A stretch of DNA of 64,000 bases from Streptomyces sp. NBC_01445. GTDB taxonomy: Bacteria > Actinomycetota > Actinomycetes > Streptomycetales > Streptomycetaceae. The notes beneath the pieces were generated by a model that was not told the origin of the DNA, did not search any database, and saw nothing but the letters and a program-made list of their open reading frames with translations. This document shows positions 55,145 through 63,769 of the stretch, one piece after another. Made by a program: the position numbers and the translations under genes. Every line of letters starts with the position of its first letter. Position 1 is the stretch's first letter. The stretch covers positions 3,162,001 to 3,226,000 of the forward strand of contig NZ_CP109485.1 in assembly GCF_035918235.1 (NCBI RefSeq), read 5' to 3'.

Positions 55145-55615
55145 GTGAGCCAGGCCACGGAGCCGTTGATCGTCGTAGGCGTCGACGGTTCGAAGCACTC
55201 GAAGGAAGCCCTCCGCTGGGCCGTGCGGCAGGCCACGCTCGTCGGCGGCCGGGTGCACGCCGTCATGAGCTGGGAGTGGTCCACGAATCCCTTCAGCCTC
55301 GGCGGGCCCGCCGACGTGGGCACGGCGGCCGGCGGCCGCGAGCTGGTCTCCTCCGAGGAGACCTCGCGCGTCGGACTGATCGACATCGTCACGGAGACGG
55401 TCGGCGAGAGCCCGCCCGTCCCGGTGCACAGCCGCATGGTGCAGGGGCCCGCGGCGAAGGTCCTCGTCGAGGCGTCCGGGGCGGCCGATCTCCTGGTCGT
55501 GGGCACCCGCGGCTACGGCGGCTTCAAGGGGGCGCTGCTCGGCTCGGTGAGCCAGCAGGTGACGCAGCACGCGCACTGCTCGGTCGTGGTGGTGCGGGAA
55601 AAGTCCGACAGCTGA
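55145..55615 (+). CDS. Universal stress protein (UspA family)
   Basis: 156 residues of the ATP-binding Usp type: IVVGVDGSKHSKEALRWAV at the start and the nucleotide motif VVGTRGYGGFKGALLGSVSQQV (G-2x-G-9x-G-S type, in two parts). GTG 55145 has GAGGAG 6-7 bases upstream. Regulation of stress or dormancy responses is the usual role; nothing more specific is visible. Confidence 0.92.
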   Translation: MSQATEPLIVVGVDGSKHSKEALRWAVRQATLVGGRVHAVMSWEWSTNPFSLGGPADVGTAAGGRELVSSEETSRVGLIDIVTETVGESPPVPVHSRMVQGPAAKVLVEASGAADLLVVGTRGYGGFKGALLGSVSQQVTQHAHCSVVVVREKSDS

Positions 55616-55621
55616 CGCGAG

Positions 55622-55654
55622 CGGGGGCACGCCCCCGTCGTCCACCCGACGGGG
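55622..55654. terminator. Two overlapping, mutually exclusive hairpins
   Basis: CGGGGGC-AC-GCCCCCG (55622-55637) and CCCCGTCG-N6-CGACGGGG (55633-55654) share the CCCCG segment, so only one can form at a time. Lying 7 bases after the stress protein stop and 29 bases before the S9 peptidase ATG, they probably end transcription, or act as an attenuator between the two genes. Confidence 0.6.
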
Positions 55655-55682
55655 TGTCAGCGGGGCATGTCAGAGTGCCCTC

Positions 55683-57749
55683 ATGGACGATGCCCGAGAG
55701 TTCCCGCGCCAGTACGCCCGCACCCGCCGCTTCGCCCTGGGCGCCCCGAGCCGGTTCACGGTCTCGGCGGACGGCGGGCGCGTCCTGTTCCTGCGCACGG
55801 GCGGCGGCGCCGACCCCGTGAGCGCCCTGTGGCTCCACGAGGACGGTGAAGAGCGGGTCCTCGTGAATGTCTCGCGCACCGCGCGCGCAGGTGAGGTGCC
55901 GGCCGCCGAGCGCGTGCGCAGGGAGCGGGCGCGAGAGAGCGCGGTCGGGCTCGTCTCGTACTCGGCCGACGCCGAGTGCCGCACCGTCGTGTACGCCCTG
56001 TCGGGAGCGCTCTGGGCCGTGCGTGTCGCGGACGGCGTCCCGTTCCCCGTGTCGGCGGCGGGCCCGGTCGTGGACCCGCGCCTGTCCCCCGACGGCCGTT
56101 CGGTCGCGTACGTCACCGGGGGCGCCCTGCACGTCGTCACGCTCAACGGCGAGGACCGGCTGCTCGCGGCGCCCGAAGGCCCTGACATCACCTACGGGTT
56201 GACCGACCACGCGTCCTCGGAGTCGATGGGCCGGGCGCGCGGACACTGGTGGGCGCCCGACGGCGGCGCGCTGCTCGCGGCGCGCGTGGACACGTCGCGT
56301 GTGCAGCGCTGGTATCTCTCCGACCCCGCCGACCCTTCAGCGCCGCCGCGCGCCGTGCGCTACCCGGCGGCGGGCACGGCCAACGCCGACGTGTCGCTCC
56401 ACTTGCTGCACCTGGACGGATCGCGGGTCGAAGTGGACTGGGACCGTGGGGCGTTCGAGTACGTGCCCGTCGCCGGGTGGGACGCGCACGGCCCGTTCGC
56501 CGCGGTGCAGAGCCGCGACCAGCGGACGCTGCGCACGCTGGCCGTGGACCCCGCGACGGGCGCCACCCGCCTCCTGGACGAGCAGCTCGACGCGGCCTGG
56601 GTCGAGCTGGTCCCCGGCGCCCCGTGCCGCACGGCGTCCGGCGCGCTGGTGACCACCCGCGACGAGCAGGACACCCGCCGCCTCGTCGTGGCCGGGAGGC
56701 CGGTAACCCCGGTGGGCCTTCAGGTCCGCCAAGTCCTGGGCGTACAAGGCGAGTCGGTGCTGTTCGAGGGCGGCGACGAGCCCACCGAGACCCATGTGTG
56801 GACGTGGGCGCCCGACGCGGGCTGCGTCAGGCTCACGGACACGCCGGGCGTGCACACGGCCGTCTCGGCGGGCGGCACCACGGTCCTGGTGAGCCGCCGG
56901 GAGGACCGTACGACCGTGGAGGTGACGAAGAAGGGCAAGCCCGTCGGGGAGATCGCCTCGCTCGCCGAGCGCCCCGTCGTCCCCACCCGGCCCGTTCATC
57001 TGCGGCTCGGCGAGCGGCAGTTGCGCAGCCAGCTGTTCCTGCCGTCGTGGCACACACCGGGCAGCGGCACGCTCCCCGTCCTGGTGAACCCGTACGGGGG
57101 CCAGCACCTTCTGGTTGCCACGCGCGGCCTCGGCTGGCCCGCGCATCTGTCGCAGTGGTTCGCCGAGCAGGGCTTCGCGGTCCTGGTCACGGACGGGCGC
57201 GGCTCCCCGGGGCGCGGCCCCGCGTGGGAGAAGGAGATCCGCGGCGACATCCTGACGCACGCCCTCGACGACCAGGTCTCCGCCGTGCAGGCGGCCGGGG
57301 CGCAGTTCCCCGACCTCGATCTGACGCGGGTCGCGATCCGCGGCTGGTCGTTCGGCGGGTTCCTGGCCGCGGGCGCCGTGCTGCGCAGGCCCGACGTCTT
57401 CCACGCGGCGGTCGCGGGCGCGCCGCCCACCGACCAGCGGCTGTACGACACGCACTGGAAGGAGCGTTATCTCGGCCATCCCGACGAGGAGCCGGAGAAC
57501 TACGAGCGCTGCTCCCTGATCGCCGACGCGCCCCTGCTGCGCCGGCCGCTCCTGCTGGTGCACGGGCTCGCCGACGACAATGTGGCGGTCGCGCACACCC
57601 TGCGCCTGTCGGCGGCGCTGCTCGCGGCGGGCCGCAGCCACCAGGTACTCCCCCTGCCGGGCGCGACGCACATGGTCACGCAGGAGGACGTCGCGGAGAA
57701 TCTGCTGCTGTTCCAGCTCGACTTCCTGAAGAAGTCCCTGGGGGTCTGA
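55683..57749 (+). CDS. S9 family prolyl oligopeptidase (DPP4-like)
   Basis: 688 residues. The first 400 form a DPP4-type beta-propeller (LSPDGRSVAYV; WAPDGGALLAARVD). The C-terminal alpha/beta hydrolase domain has the serine in RGWSFGGFLAAG, the aspartate in HGLADDNV and the histidine in PGATHM. No signal peptide. It would cleave dipeptides or oligopeptides after proline in the cytoplasm. Confidence 0.93.
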   Translation: MDDAREFPRQYARTRRFALGAPSRFTVSADGGRVLFLRTGGGADPVSALWLHEDGEERVLVNVSRTARAGEVPAAERVRRERARESAVGLVSYSADAECRTVVYALSGALWAVRVADGVPFPVSAAGPVVDPRLSPDGRSVAYVTGGALHVVTLNGEDRLLAAPEGPDITYGLTDHASSESMGRARGHWWAPDGGALLAARVDTSRVQRWYLSDPADPSAPPRAVRYPAAGTANADVSLHLLHLDGSRVEVDWDRGAFEYVPVAGWDAHGPFAAVQSRDQRTLRTLAVDPATGATRLLDEQLDAAWVELVPGAPCRTASGALVTTRDEQDTRRLVVAGRPVTPVGLQVRQVLGVQGESVLFEGGDEPTETHVWTWAPDAGCVRLTDTPGVHTAVSAGGTTVLVSRREDRTTVEVTKKGKPVGEIASLAERPVVPTRPVHLRLGERQLRSQLFLPSWHTPGSGTLPVLVNPYGGQHLLVATRGLGWPAHLSQWFAEQGFAVLVTDGRGSPGRGPAWEKEIRGDILTHALDDQVSAVQAAGAQFPDLDLTRVAIRGWSFGGFLAAGAVLRRPDVFHAAVAGAPPTDQRLYDTHWKERYLGHPDEEPENYERCSLIADAPLLRRPLLLVHGLADDNVAVAHTLRLSAALLAAGRSHQVLPLPGATHMVTQEDVAENLLLFQLDFLKKSLGV

Positions 57750-57771
57750 CCACTCGCCGAGCGGCGCGTGC

Positions 57772-58647
57772 CTACCAGTGCGCGGGGCGGCTCATGGTGG
57801 CCGGGATCCTGGTCGAACCGTCCCCGCGGGCCGCGTTGACCTGCGCCTGCGTGAGGAAGATGCTGCCGGTCAGATCGGCGCCCTGAAGGCGCGCGTCGCG
57901 GAGGTCGGCCCCTATGAGGTCGGCCTCGCGCAGGTCGGCGCCGGTGAGGTCGGCCGCGATCAGACAGGCGCCGCGCAGGTTGGCACCCCGAAGATCGGCG
58001 CCCTTGAGGCGGGCGCCCATCAGGTCGGCGCCCCGGCGGTTCTTCTTTCGGCCGGGCACGGCCGCCCGTACAAGTTCGCTGACCTTCAGGAGCGTCTCGC
58101 TGACCTCGCCGCGGAGGGTGGAGACGTCGGCCGCGGCGAGGGTGGCGGCGTCGGCGCGGGTGAGCTCCTCGATCCCGTCGAGGGCGCGCCGCACCTCCGC
58201 GTGCGCCGGGCGGGCCCGGTCGAGCTCCAGCGCCTCGGTCAAGTACCAGAGCAGTTCGTGCAGTTGGCGCATGACGGGGAAGACGTCGAACATCGTGCGC
58301 GCGGTCCCGCGCGACGTACGCCAGTCCTCGCCGCCGAACGTGACCTGTGACACCTGCTGACCGGCGCCGAAGCAGTCGAAGACCGTGCAGCCCGAGTAGC
58401 CCTTGTCACGGAGCGTGGTGTGGATGCCGCAGCGGAAGTCGTCCTGGAGGTTGTGGCACGGCCGGCCCGCGGCCTTGTCCGCGGCGAAGTCGGAGGACTT
58501 GGCGAAGGGCAGCGCGACACAGCACAGCCCGAAGCAGTTCCCGCAGTCGGCTCGCAGATCGAGCCGGCGCCGGTGCCCGGCCTCCGGAACAGCGCCGGGG
58601 CCATCGGACGCCACGGCCTCGGGTCGGGTTTCGCGCTTCTGGGACAA
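57772..58647 (-). CDS. YkgJ-type cysteine-cluster domain joined to pentapeptide repeats
   Basis: 291 residues. C35, C38, C42 and C43 form CGNCFGLCC, followed by C64, C73, C87 and C92 (RPCHNL, RCGIH, GCTVFDC): the spacing of the YkgJ (UPF0153) zinc/iron-binding family. Residues 205-265 are eleven or so pentapeptide repeats (ADLMG, ARLKG, ADLRG, ANLRG), which fold as a right-handed four-sided helix. TTG 58647 has GGAG 10 bases upstream; GTG within 12 codons is an alternative. The combination in one chain is unusual; function unknown. Confidence 0.85.
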   Translation of the reverse strand: MSQKRETRPEAVASDGPGAVPEAGHRRRLDLRADCGNCFGLCCVALPFAKSSDFAADKAAGRPCHNLQDDFRCGIHTTLRDKGYSGCTVFDCFGAGQQVSQVTFGGEDWRTSRGTARTMFDVFPVMRQLHELLWYLTEALELDRARPAHAEVRRALDGIEELTRADAATLAAADVSTLRGEVSETLLKVSELVRAAVPGRKKNRRGADLMGARLKGADLRGANLRGACLIAADLTGADLREADLIGADLRDARLQGADLTGSIFLTQAQVNAARGDGSTRIPATMSRPAHW

Positions 58648-58818
58648 CGGGCCCGGTCTCCTACGTGTACGTGGTGTCTGCGGCGTGGGCCCTCATTCTC
58701 CCCGATGGCGCGGGCGGCGGACCGGCGCGGGCCCGGGTCACCCGCCGGGCCCGGTACCGTGGGGGAGGAACGATCTCGTGGGCCTCCTGGCGGGCTGCGT
58801 GAACCCAGGAGGAACCAG

Positions 58819-59280
58819 ATGACGACGAACCGCGGACGCAAGCACGTGATCCGGAGCCGGATGACGTCGACCGGAGAGTCGTACGTCGTCGCCGCGAAGA
58901 ACCTCAAGGCGATGAAGGACATGGGCGCCACCGCGGAGGCCGTGCGCACCCAGCGCTGGCGGCCCGCGGAGTCCCTCGACGTCCCCTGCCCCTGCGGCGG
59001 CACGTGCGAGCCCGGCGAGAAGTGCGACCGCTGTCACGCCCGCCACCGTCACGTGGGCCGGGCCCCCGGCAGCCTCACGGACGTCGAGACGTGGATGGAC
59101 AAGTACGACTGCATGGGCTGCGCGTCCTCGTACACACTGACCGTCGTCCTGCCCGGCCGCCCGTGGGGCATCGCCGAGACGGTCGTGCAGGGGGGGTCCA
59201 CGGAGCCGGTGGTCCGGGCGCGTGTCTTCCCGGGCGTCGTCCACCCGATGATGCGCCCGGAGACGCCGGCGGAGGACTGA
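58819..59280 (+). CDS. Cysteine-rich protein of unknown function
   Basis: 153 residues. It begins MTTNRGRKHVIRSRM followed by STGESYVVAAKNL, a helical segment resembling a short motif found at the ends of many actinomycete proteins. The middle has CPCGGTCEPGEKCDRCHARHRH and then CMGC, seven Cys plus three His in 55 residues, likely a zinc site. GGAGG lies 6 bases before ATG 58819. It is divergent from the YkgJ-pentapeptide gene and ends in a strong hairpin. No family is recognised. Confidence 0.78.
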   Translation: MTTNRGRKHVIRSRMTSTGESYVVAAKNLKAMKDMGATAEAVRTQRWRPAESLDVPCPCGGTCEPGEKCDRCHARHRHVGRAPGSLTDVETWMDKYDCMGCASSYTLTVVLPGRPWGIAETVVQGGSTEPVVRARVFPGVVHPMMRPETPAED

Positions 59281-59291
59281 GCCTCCGCCGG
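59266..59291. terminator. Ten-base-pair hairpin over the stop codon
   Basis: CCGGCGGAGG (59266-59275) pairs with CCTCCGCCGG (59282-59291) around a six-base loop holding the TGA stop of the cysteine-rich gene. It separates this gene from the convergent msrB and probably ends both transcripts. Confidence 0.75.
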
Positions 59292-59299
59292 GGCCCCGG

Positions 59300-59707
59300 T
59301 CAGCCCGCTTCCGGTGCCAGCTTCAGCGAGATCGAGTTGATGCAGTACCGCTGGTCCGTCGGGGTGGGGTAGCCCTCGCCCTCGAAGACGTGGCCGAGGT
59401 GCGAGCCGCAGCGCGCGCAGCGCACCTCGGTGCGGACCATGCCGTGCGAGCGGTCCGCGATCAGCTCGACGGCGTCCGTGTCCTTCGGATCGAAGAAGGA
59501 CGGCCAGCCGCAGTGCGACTCGAACTTCTCGCCCGAGGTGAAGAGCTCCGCGCCGCACGCGCGACAGGAGTAGACGCCCTGGGTCTTGGTGTCCGTGTAC
59601 TCACCGACGAAGGCGGGCTCGGTCCCGGCCTGGCGCAGTACCGCGTACTCCGCCGGGGTCAGTTCCGCGCGCCACTCCTCGTCCGGCTTTTCGACGTCGT
59701 ACGACAT
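59300..59707 (-). CDS. msrB: Peptide-methionine (R)-S-oxide reductase
   Basis: 135 residues. Zinc Cys pairs CRACG and CARCG, the substrate loop HCGWPSFFDP and the catalytic Cys in RYCINSISL are all present. It repairs oxidised methionine using thioredoxin. ATG 59707 lies 5 bases from the stop of murC on the same strand, so the two are co-transcribed. Confidence 0.96.
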   Translation of the reverse strand: MSYDVEKPDEEWRAELTPAEYAVLRQAGTEPAFVGEYTDTKTQGVYSCRACGAELFTSGEKFESHCGWPSFFDPKDTDAVELIADRSHGMVRTEVRCARCGSHLGHVFEGEGYPTPTDQRYCINSISLKLAPEAG

Positions 59708-59712
59708 TCAGC

Positions 59713-61131
59713 TCAGTCCTTCACTTGGCAAGGCGATCCAGACCGGATCTTCTTCAAGATGTGCGGGCCGAGCTCCGTGACGTCACCCGCGCCCATGGTG
59801 AGAACAAGGTCGCCCGGCTTGGCCATTCCCGCGATCACGTCGGGCACGGTCGCCTTGTCCTGAACGGCGTCCACGTCGGCGCCCGCCGCGCGGGCCGCGT
59901 CGATGATGAGGCCGCTGGTGATGCCGGGGATCGGGTCCTCGCGGGCCGGATAGATGTCCAGGACCACGGACGCGTCGGCGAGGGCGAGGGCGTCGCCCAT
60001 CTCCTTGCCGAGCTCCTGGGTGCGGGAGAAGAGGTGGGGCTGGAAGACGACGAGGATCCGGGAGTCCCCCGCGGCCGAGCGCATCGCCTCGAGGTCGGCG
60101 GACATCTCGGTGGGGTGGTGCGCGTACGAGTCGATGACCTGTACGCCGTTCTCCTCGCCCTTGAGCTGGAGGCGGCGCTTGACGCCGGTGTACGACTTCA
60201 GGGCCGCGGCCAGGTTGCGGGAGGGGATGCCGAGCGCGACGCCGGCGGCGAGCGCCGCGACCGCGTTGTGCGCGTAGTGGCGGCCGGGGACCGAGACGGT
60301 GAAAGTGAGCAGCTTGCCGTCGAGGAGGACGGTGACCTCGCTGGTCAGACCGCGCGGGGTGACCTTGTGGATGCGGACGTCGGCCGCCTCGGACTCGCCG
60401 TACGTGACGACCTTGAGGGACGTCGTGTCCCGCAGCCTGCGGGTGAGCTCGACCGCGCCGGACTGGTCCGCGGCGATGACGAGCGTGCCGCCGGGGACGA
60501 TCTTGGAGGCGAAGGTCTCGAAGGACTCGTAGATCTCGTCCATCGACGCGTAGTTGGCGTGGTGGTCGAGCTCGACGTTGAGGACGATGGCGACCTCGGG
60601 CGCGTACTTGTGGAAGCTGCGGTCCGACTCGTCGGCCTCGGCGACGAAGATCTCGCCCTCGCCGTGCAGCGCGTTCGAGCCGGGGGCATCGAGGTCGCCA
60701 CCGATGGCGTACGAGGGGTCGAGGCCCAGGGAGGACAGCGACACCGCCAGCATCGACGTGGTCGTCGTCTTGCCGTGCGTGCCGGCGACCGCGATGGGGC
60801 GCAGGCCGTTCATGAGGGAGGCGAGTGCGTCGGAGCGGTGGACGACCGGGATGCCGAGCTCGGCGGCGCGTGCCAGCTCGGGGTTGTCGGCGCGGATCGC
60901 GGAGGAGACGACGACGCAGGTGGCGTCCGGCGCGAGGTGCGCGGCGTCGTGGCCGATGTGGACGGTGGCGCCGAGCGAGCGCAGCGCCTCGGCCGTGGCG
61001 GACTCCCGGGAGTCGCTGCCGGCGACCTGGGCGCCGCGCTGCGTGAGGATCTTCGCGATGCCCGACATTCCGGCGCCGCCGATGCCGATGAAGTGCGGTC
61101 GGTCCATGGCGGTGGGCAGGCCGGGTGCCAT
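59713..61131 (-). CDS. murC: UDP-N-acetylmuramate--L-alanine ligase
   Basis: 472 residues with the Mur ligase order: IGIGGAGMSGIAKIL (UDP binding), AGTHGKTTTTSM (ATP loop), EADESDRSF, NVELDHHANY, and the C-terminal HHPTEM and FQPHLFSRT. It adds L-alanine to UDP-MurNAc in peptidoglycan synthesis. It lies outside the dcw cluster here, as in other Streptomyces. ATG 61131 has AGGGAG 7 bases upstream. Confidence 0.97.
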   Translation of the reverse strand: MAPGLPTAMDRPHFIGIGGAGMSGIAKILTQRGAQVAGSDSRESATAEALRSLGATVHIGHDAAHLAPDATCVVVSSAIRADNPELARAAELGIPVVHRSDALASLMNGLRPIAVAGTHGKTTTTSMLAVSLSSLGLDPSYAIGGDLDAPGSNALHGEGEIFVAEADESDRSFHKYAPEVAIVLNVELDHHANYASMDEIYESFETFASKIVPGGTLVIAADQSGAVELTRRLRDTTSLKVVTYGESEAADVRIHKVTPRGLTSEVTVLLDGKLLTFTVSVPGRHYAHNAVAALAAGVALGIPSRNLAAALKSYTGVKRRLQLKGEENGVQVIDSYAHHPTEMSADLEAMRSAAGDSRILVVFQPHLFSRTQELGKEMGDALALADASVVLDIYPAREDPIPGITSGLIIDAARAAGADVDAVQDKATVPDVIAGMAKPGDLVLTMGAGDVTELGPHILKKIRSGSPCQVKD

Positions 61132-61236
61132 TGGTTTCTCCCTGGGACGGTGTGCTGCTGCGTGCCCACTGTGCGGGCAGGCTCAGCCTACTTTCTCCGT
61201 GCACCCCGCCCGCGCAACCCCGTACCCCCTCGGCGG

Positions 61237-61710
61237 CTACGCCTTGCTGTAGGAGAAGAGCTTCAGAACCGGTACGCCCACCTTGTGCCGGGCGCGCGAG
61301 GCCCAGTCGCGGTGGAAGAACTCCTCCACGTAGTGCGGGTCGGTCAGGACGATGACCTCGTCGGCGCCGATCTCGTCGACGAGGGACTTCAGGGCGTCCA
61401 GGGGGTGGTCCTCGACGAGACGGCCCTCTGCCTGGCAGCCGGCCTGGTGGAGTGCGGTGAGGGAGACCTGGAGTGCTTGTTCGCCGGGTTCCGTGGCGTC
61501 CTGGCCCTCGGGTACGTCCCTTTCCTTCGCCGCGTCGTCGAGCTCTCCCATGGCGACGTCGTCGATGGCCCGCAGCAGGCGGTCGGCCTGGTCCCCGCGG
61601 GGCTGGAGCAGCACATGGAAAGTGACTTCCTCGTCACCGTGCAAGGTGGTGACGAACTCCACGTCGGCGGACGTCAGGGCCTTCTCGATCATCAATACGC
61701 TCGTGAACAC
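61237..61710 (-). CDS. Conserved actinobacterial protein of unknown function
   Basis: 157 residues, alpha/beta, with alternating strands (DEVIVLTDPHY and PVLKLFSY) and acidic helices, resembling a Usp-like or Rossmann-like fold without a clear nucleotide motif. GTG 61710 is chosen; ATG 61692 is possible. It lies next to murC on the same strand but 105 bases upstream of it. I do not recognise a function. Confidence 0.8.
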   Translation of the reverse strand: MFTSVLMIEKALTSADVEFVTTLHGDEEVTFHVLLQPRGDQADRLLRAIDDVAMGELDDAAKERDVPEGQDATEPGEQALQVSLTALHQAGCQAEGRLVEDHPLDALKSLVDEIGADEVIVLTDPHYVEEFFHRDWASRARHKVGVPVLKLFSYSKA

Positions 61711-61854
61711 GACAGGCGCCCTTCTTCTCTCCTCCGTGGGCCGTCGACTCTCGACCGGTCCCTGCGGAAACCATCCTGCCCCGTGGCCGCACGGGGTCTG
61801 CGAGATTTAGTGTGCCCAGCGGAAGGTAAACGGAACGGCAGATTCCGCCGATTG

Positions 61855-62628
61855 TCAGCTCCGACGGTATCGGGTGAACAGGAACCCGGCCTCTTCCAGT
61901 ACAGAAGCCATCTCGAAACGTTCGGGGACGGTCAGGGACGGTCCGCCGGCAATCCGCTGGGCGTCTCCGGCGGTGAGCATAGGCGACAGCGTCAGACAGA
62001 GTTCGTCGAGCACCTGTGCGGCCACGAACTGGCCGAGCAGGCGGGGCCCGCCCTCCGTGAGCAGCCGGGTGAGCCCGCGCTCCGCGAGCGCCCGGACCGC
62101 CCGCTCCGGCTCGACGGTGGTGCCCTCGCCGACGATCAGCACCTCGGCGCCCGCCTTGCGTGCGGCGTCCAGCCGGTCGGGCGGCGCCCCGGCGCCGGTG
62201 ACCACGAACGTGGGAACGAGGGGGGAGGTGAACAGCGGAAGGGAGAAGTCGAGGTTCAGACTCCCGGTGATCACCGCGATGGCCGGGGCGGGTGCCTGTC
62301 CGGCCGCCTCCCTGCGCCCGGCGAAGGCCTCACGCGCGCGCGCCGGACGGTAGCCCTCCAGGCGGACCGTTTCCGCACCGACCAGGACGGCGTCCGCGAG
62401 ACCGCGCAGGGTGCCGAAGATCCGCATGTCGGCGGCGTTCGAGATGCCCTGCGAGCGGCCGTCGTGCTGGGCGGCACCGTCGAGCGTGGAGACCATGTTG
62501 GCGCGCAGCCAGACGTCCTGCCCGGCGGGGTAGGCATAGGCGTCCGCGAGCTCGTCGAGACTCCATTCACGGGCTTCGTGGGCCGCGTGATCTGCTGTTT
62601 CGTACGTCACAGGGAACAGGCGTCGCAT
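61855..62628 (-). CDS. RibD-like pyrimidine reductase family protein
   Basis: 257 residues with the dihydrofolate-reductase-like fold of the RibD C-terminal domain: VWLRANMVSTLDGAAQHDGRS (in two parts), DAVLVGAETVRLEGYRPA, LLTEGGPRLLGQF and ELCLTLSPMLTAGDA. The deaminase half of RibD is absent. It may reduce a riboflavin-pathway or F420-related pyrimidine using NADPH. ATG 62628 gives the usual start MRRLFPVT. Confidence 0.9.
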   Translation of the reverse strand: MRRLFPVTYETADHAAHEAREWSLDELADAYAYPAGQDVWLRANMVSTLDGAAQHDGRSQGISNAADMRIFGTLRGLADAVLVGAETVRLEGYRPARAREAFAGRREAAGQAPAPAIAVITGSLNLDFSLPLFTSPLVPTFVVTGAGAPPDRLDAARKAGAEVLIVGEGTTVEPERAVRALAERGLTRLLTEGGPRLLGQFVAAQVLDELCLTLSPMLTAGDAQRIAGGPSLTVPERFEMASVLEEAGFLFTRYRRS

Positions 62629-62665
62629 GTCACGCAGTGTCGCACGGCGTCTAGAGTTGGGTGCT

Positions 62666-63757
62666 GTGTCGTCCTCCACCACCGCCCCGGCCCAGAGTCC
62701 GATAGCCGACGCGGCCCCGCTGTCCCTGTGCGCCCGTGAGCCGCTCGTCCCCGCGGACCGTCTGGTCGCCGAGATGGTGCCCCCGCCGCGCTTCGACTCG
62801 GTCCGCTTCGAGACATACATCCCGGACCCCAATCAGCCCAGCCAGACCGAGGCGGTGCGGGTCCTGAGCGGCTTCGCGGCCGGGCTCGGCGGCGCCCACG
62901 CGACCGGTTCGGGCAAGCGGAGGTGGTTCGCCAAGAAGCCCGCGGCCCCCACCGGGCCCCGCGGCGTCTATCTGGACGGCGGCTACGGCGTCGGCAAGAC
63001 CCACCTCCTCGCCTCCCTCTGGCACGCCACCCCGGCGGCCCCCGAGCAGAAGGCGTTCGGCACGTTCGTCGAGCTGACGAACCTGGTGGGCGCGCTCGGC
63101 TTCCAGCAGACCGTACGCACGCTCGGCGAGCACCGGCTGCTGTGCATCGACGAGTTCGAGCTGGACGACCCGGGCGACACCGTCCTGGTGTCGAGCCTGC
63201 TCGGCAAGCTCGTCGACGCGGGCGTCGCGCTCGCCGCGACCTCGAACACGCTGCCGGGCAAGCTCGGTGAGGGCCGGTTCGCCTCCGCTGACTTCCTGCG
63301 CGAGATCCAGGGCCTGTCCGCCCACTTCCGCCCCCTGCGGATCGACGGCGACGACTACCGCCACCGCGGCCTGCCCGAGGCGCCCGCCCCGTTCTCCGAC
63401 GAACAGGTGACGAAGGCGGCGTACGCGACCCAGGGCGCCTCGCTCGACGACTTCCCGCATCTGCTCGGCCACCTCGCGCGCGTGCACCCCAGCCGCTACG
63501 GCGCCCTGACGGACGACCTCGATGCGGTCTGCCTGACCGACGTCCAGCCGGTCCCCGACCAGTCGACGGCGCTGCGCCTCGTCGTGCTCGCCGACCGGCT
63601 CTACGACCGTGAGATCCCCGTACTCGCCTCCGGTCTCCCCTTCGACCAGTTGTTCAGCGAGGAGATGCTGAACGGCGGCTACCGCAAGAAGTACTTCCGT
63701 GCGATCTCCCGGCTGACCGCGCTCGCGCGGGACGCGAAGGGGTTGGTGCACGCATAG
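62666..63757 (+). CDS. ZapE/AFG1-like P-loop ATPase
   Basis: 363 residues. Walker A GGYGVGKTHLLASLWH, Walker B LLCIDEFELDDPGD, sensor AATSNTLPGKLGEGRF and the final GGYRKKYFRAISRL are typical of the AFG1/ZapE family, which in other bacteria is linked to division-ring constriction. The enzyme is a soluble ATPase. GTG 62666 has only a weak ribosome-binding site; 38 bases separate it from the divergent reductase start. Confidence 0.9.
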   Translation: MSSSTTAPAQSPIADAAPLSLCAREPLVPADRLVAEMVPPPRFDSVRFETYIPDPNQPSQTEAVRVLSGFAAGLGGAHATGSGKRRWFAKKPAAPTGPRGVYLDGGYGVGKTHLLASLWHATPAAPEQKAFGTFVELTNLVGALGFQQTVRTLGEHRLLCIDEFELDDPGDTVLVSSLLGKLVDAGVALAATSNTLPGKLGEGRFASADFLREIQGLSAHFRPLRIDGDDYRHRGLPEAPAPFSDEQVTKAAYATQGASLDDFPHLLGHLARVHPSRYGALTDDLDAVCLTDVQPVPDQSTALRLVVLADRLYDREIPVLASGLPFDQLFSEEMLNGGYRKKYFRAISRLTALARDAKGLVHA

Positions 63758-63769
63758 GGCCGCCCGGGG

